Assembly: GCA_032249055.1 (NCBI GenBank)
Contig: JAVVGP010000017.1
Span: 1 to 14,357, forward strand
Source of the DNA: SCGC-AAA471-B05 sp032249055
GTDB taxonomy: Archaea; Thermoproteota; Thermoprotei; Gearchaeales; Gearchaeaceae
Length of the DNA stretch: 14,357 nt
Reading direction: 5' to 3'
Position numbers and translations under genes: made by a program. The notes under the pieces were generated by a model. It saw only the letters and a program-made list of their open reading frames with translations, searched no databases and was not told the origin of the DNA. This document shows positions 13,174 to 14,357 of the stretch, in pieces. The first letter of the stretch is position 1, and every line of letters begins with the position of its first letter.

Positions 13174-14357
13174 CTAAAGGCGAGAAAATAAGATTATCTC
13201 GTCTACCAAATTTTCTATCTCCTCAACTTTTCCGCTTATAAATTTATCAAAACTTACTATTTCAAAATCTAAACCCAAACTTTTTGCATAAAGATAGGCT
13301 TCCATTAGTTCCTCTTTAGTAGGATATCTTGATATTTCTTCATATCTAGGATCATACTTAGGAGATAGCTTATTACAATAATTATCTGGGTGATATTGAT
13401 ACATAATATTTACAAGTACATCAGGCATATTTTGTTTGATCCACAATAAAACTGGCTTAGTGCAGCATTCAACATGATTGGGCATAACTAAATGTCTTAT
13501 TAGCATATTATCTCCCCATTCATAAACGATTTTATGGTTTCTTGAAACTGTTTCAAAATACCATGGAGTTCTAGATAATTTTATTGCACATTTATCATTG
13601 CCAAATTTAAAGTCTGGCAAATATATATCTATGATTTCTCTTAATATCATCATTGTTTCTTTACTCATAAAGAAGTTTGAATTCCATAAAATAGGAACAT
13701 TGAATTCTTTGTTATAAAATGCTTTTTCTTTATCAAATTTATATCTATAAAAATCTGCATAGGCATTTAAAATATAGCTTAAATCAAGGGATTTCATTTT
13801 TTCAATATTTTCTAATTCTTTTATTGCTTGTACTATTGTATGTAAATGAATAGTAGGTTCTCCTCCTACAAGATTTATATTATGAACACCTTCTAATCTT
13901 AATTGAAACATCATCATAGCAACCATTCTAGGTGTTACAGGTATTCCATTCCATTTATCGGTACTTATATCACCATTTTGGCAAAATGCACATCTCATGT
14001 TGCAGCTAGTGAAAAATATTGTTCCTGAACCTTCAGTTCCTCTTAAAGGTAATTCCTCTCCTCTATGATGAAAATAACTGCTAACTCTTGAAGTTTCATC
14101 AAGTTGACATGTTCCAAGTTTTGTTCCAGCACTTCTATCCACTCTGCAATTCCATCTGCAAAAATTACAGGACCTAAGCATTCTTTTAACCAATTCAACT
14201 TTTAAATCTAAGAAATTCTTTTCATATCTGTTAAAATCTTCGAGCTTAGCTTCGTTGTTTTTTATTGCATTGAATTTCTCTAAAAACTCTTTTGATAGCT
14301 TCTCATGATATTCCCATAATTCTTTATCTGAAGCTTCCTTCAAATCTATTTCACATT
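13174..14357 (-). CDS. PflX-type radical SAM protein (5' end at or beyond window edge)
   Basis: Radical SAM enzyme related to pyruvate formate-lyase activating enzymes, of the group usually called PflX (COG1313); its substrate is unknown. Numbering from a TTG at 14343, the 389 residues show an N-terminal cysteine set (C59, C62, C66, C79 in CNFCRWNC...GTC) that may hold an extra metal site. Next come HHRGEELPLRGTEGSGTIFF (92-111), a hallmark of the group, and SCNMRCAFC (113-121), the CxxxCxxC motif for the 4Fe-4S cluster. LVGGEPT (158-164) is the SAM-binding GGE motif. The reading frame stays open from the TTG to the edge, with no in-frame ATG in that stretch, so the true start may be outside the window. 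The first 55 residues are helical and charged, with no known domain. It is convergent with the dehydrogenase gene and not part of its operon. Confidence 0.9.
   Translation of the reverse strand, partial: CEIDLKEASDKELWEYHEKLSKEFLEKFNAIKNNEAKLEDFNRYEKNFLDLKVELVKRMLRSCNFCRWNCRVDRSAGTKLGTCQLDETSRVSSYFHHRGEELPLRGTEGSGTIFFTSCNMRCAFCQNGDISTDKWNGIPVTPRMVAMMMFQLRLEGVHNINLVGGEPTIHLHTIVQAIKELENIEKMKSLDLSYILNAYADFYRYKFDKEKAFYNKEFNVPILWNSNFFMSKETMMILREIIDIYLPDFKFGNDKCAIKLSRTPWYFETVSRNHKIVYEWGDNMLIRHLVMPNHVECCTKPVLLWIKQNMPDVLVNIMYQYHPDNYCNKLSPKYDPRYEEISRYPTKEELMEAYLYAKSLGLDFEIVSFDKFISGKVEEIENLVDEIILFSRL

Noticed and set aside
1..14357. CRISPR arrays, insertion sequences, tRNA or rRNA genes
   Set aside because: No regularly spaced repeats, no transposase-like frame and no tRNA T-arm or rRNA signature was seen on either strand by eye.

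Overview
The window is very AT-rich and comes from an archaeon. It holds a Cdv (ESCRT-type) cell-division cluster with CdvA, a reverse gyrase and an archaeal-type asparaginyl-tRNA synthetase. Several genes have TATA-like boxes about 25-30 bases upstream of the ATG with almost no leader. CdvA together with reverse gyrase points to a thermophilic or hyperthermophilic member of the Thermoproteota (TACK group). I cannot place it more finely from the sequence alone.

Layout. (1) Bases 3-683: 3' end of an asparaginyl-tRNA synthetase gene, open at the left edge. (2) Bases 800-3977: four tightly packed genes (gaps of 1, 4 and 2 bases), namely an ESCRT-III paralogue without winged helix, CdvA, an ESCRT-III (CdvB) with C-terminal winged helix, and the Vps4-type ATPase CdvC. 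(3) Bases 3978-4311: an AT-rich gap with a likely terminator at its left end. (4) Bases 4312-10799: a small zinc-ribbon protein, reverse gyrase, and a sugar-nucleotidyltransferase fused to a phosphohexomutase-like domain; the last two genes overlap by 7 bases. (5) Bases 10800-11024: a gap with a GC-rich island that resembles a C/D-box guide RNA. (6) Bases 11025-13129: a SET-domain protein with a eukaryote-like post-SET cysteine motif, a macro-domain protein, and a zinc/NAD-type alcohol dehydrogenase overlapping the macro gene by 4 bases. (7) Bases 13174-14357, minus strand: a PflX-type radical SAM protein, convergent with the dehydrogenase and open at the right edge.

How they fit together. 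The division cluster is self-contained: CdvA as membrane anchor, winged-helix CdvB as the subunit CdvA recruits, the shorter ESCRT-III as probable constriction subunit, CdvC as remodelling ATPase. Reverse gyrase introduces positive supercoils at high temperature. The SET and macro proteins are plausible protein-modification (methyl, ADP-ribose) factors, but nothing here identifies their targets.

I found no clearly undescribed multi-gene system. Most worth a second look are the SET/post-SET protein beside a macro domain, the reverse gyrase with a degraded first zinc finger preceded by a separate small zinc ribbon, the apparently dead mutase domain in the fusion, the four-gene Cdv cluster, and the possible guide RNA.
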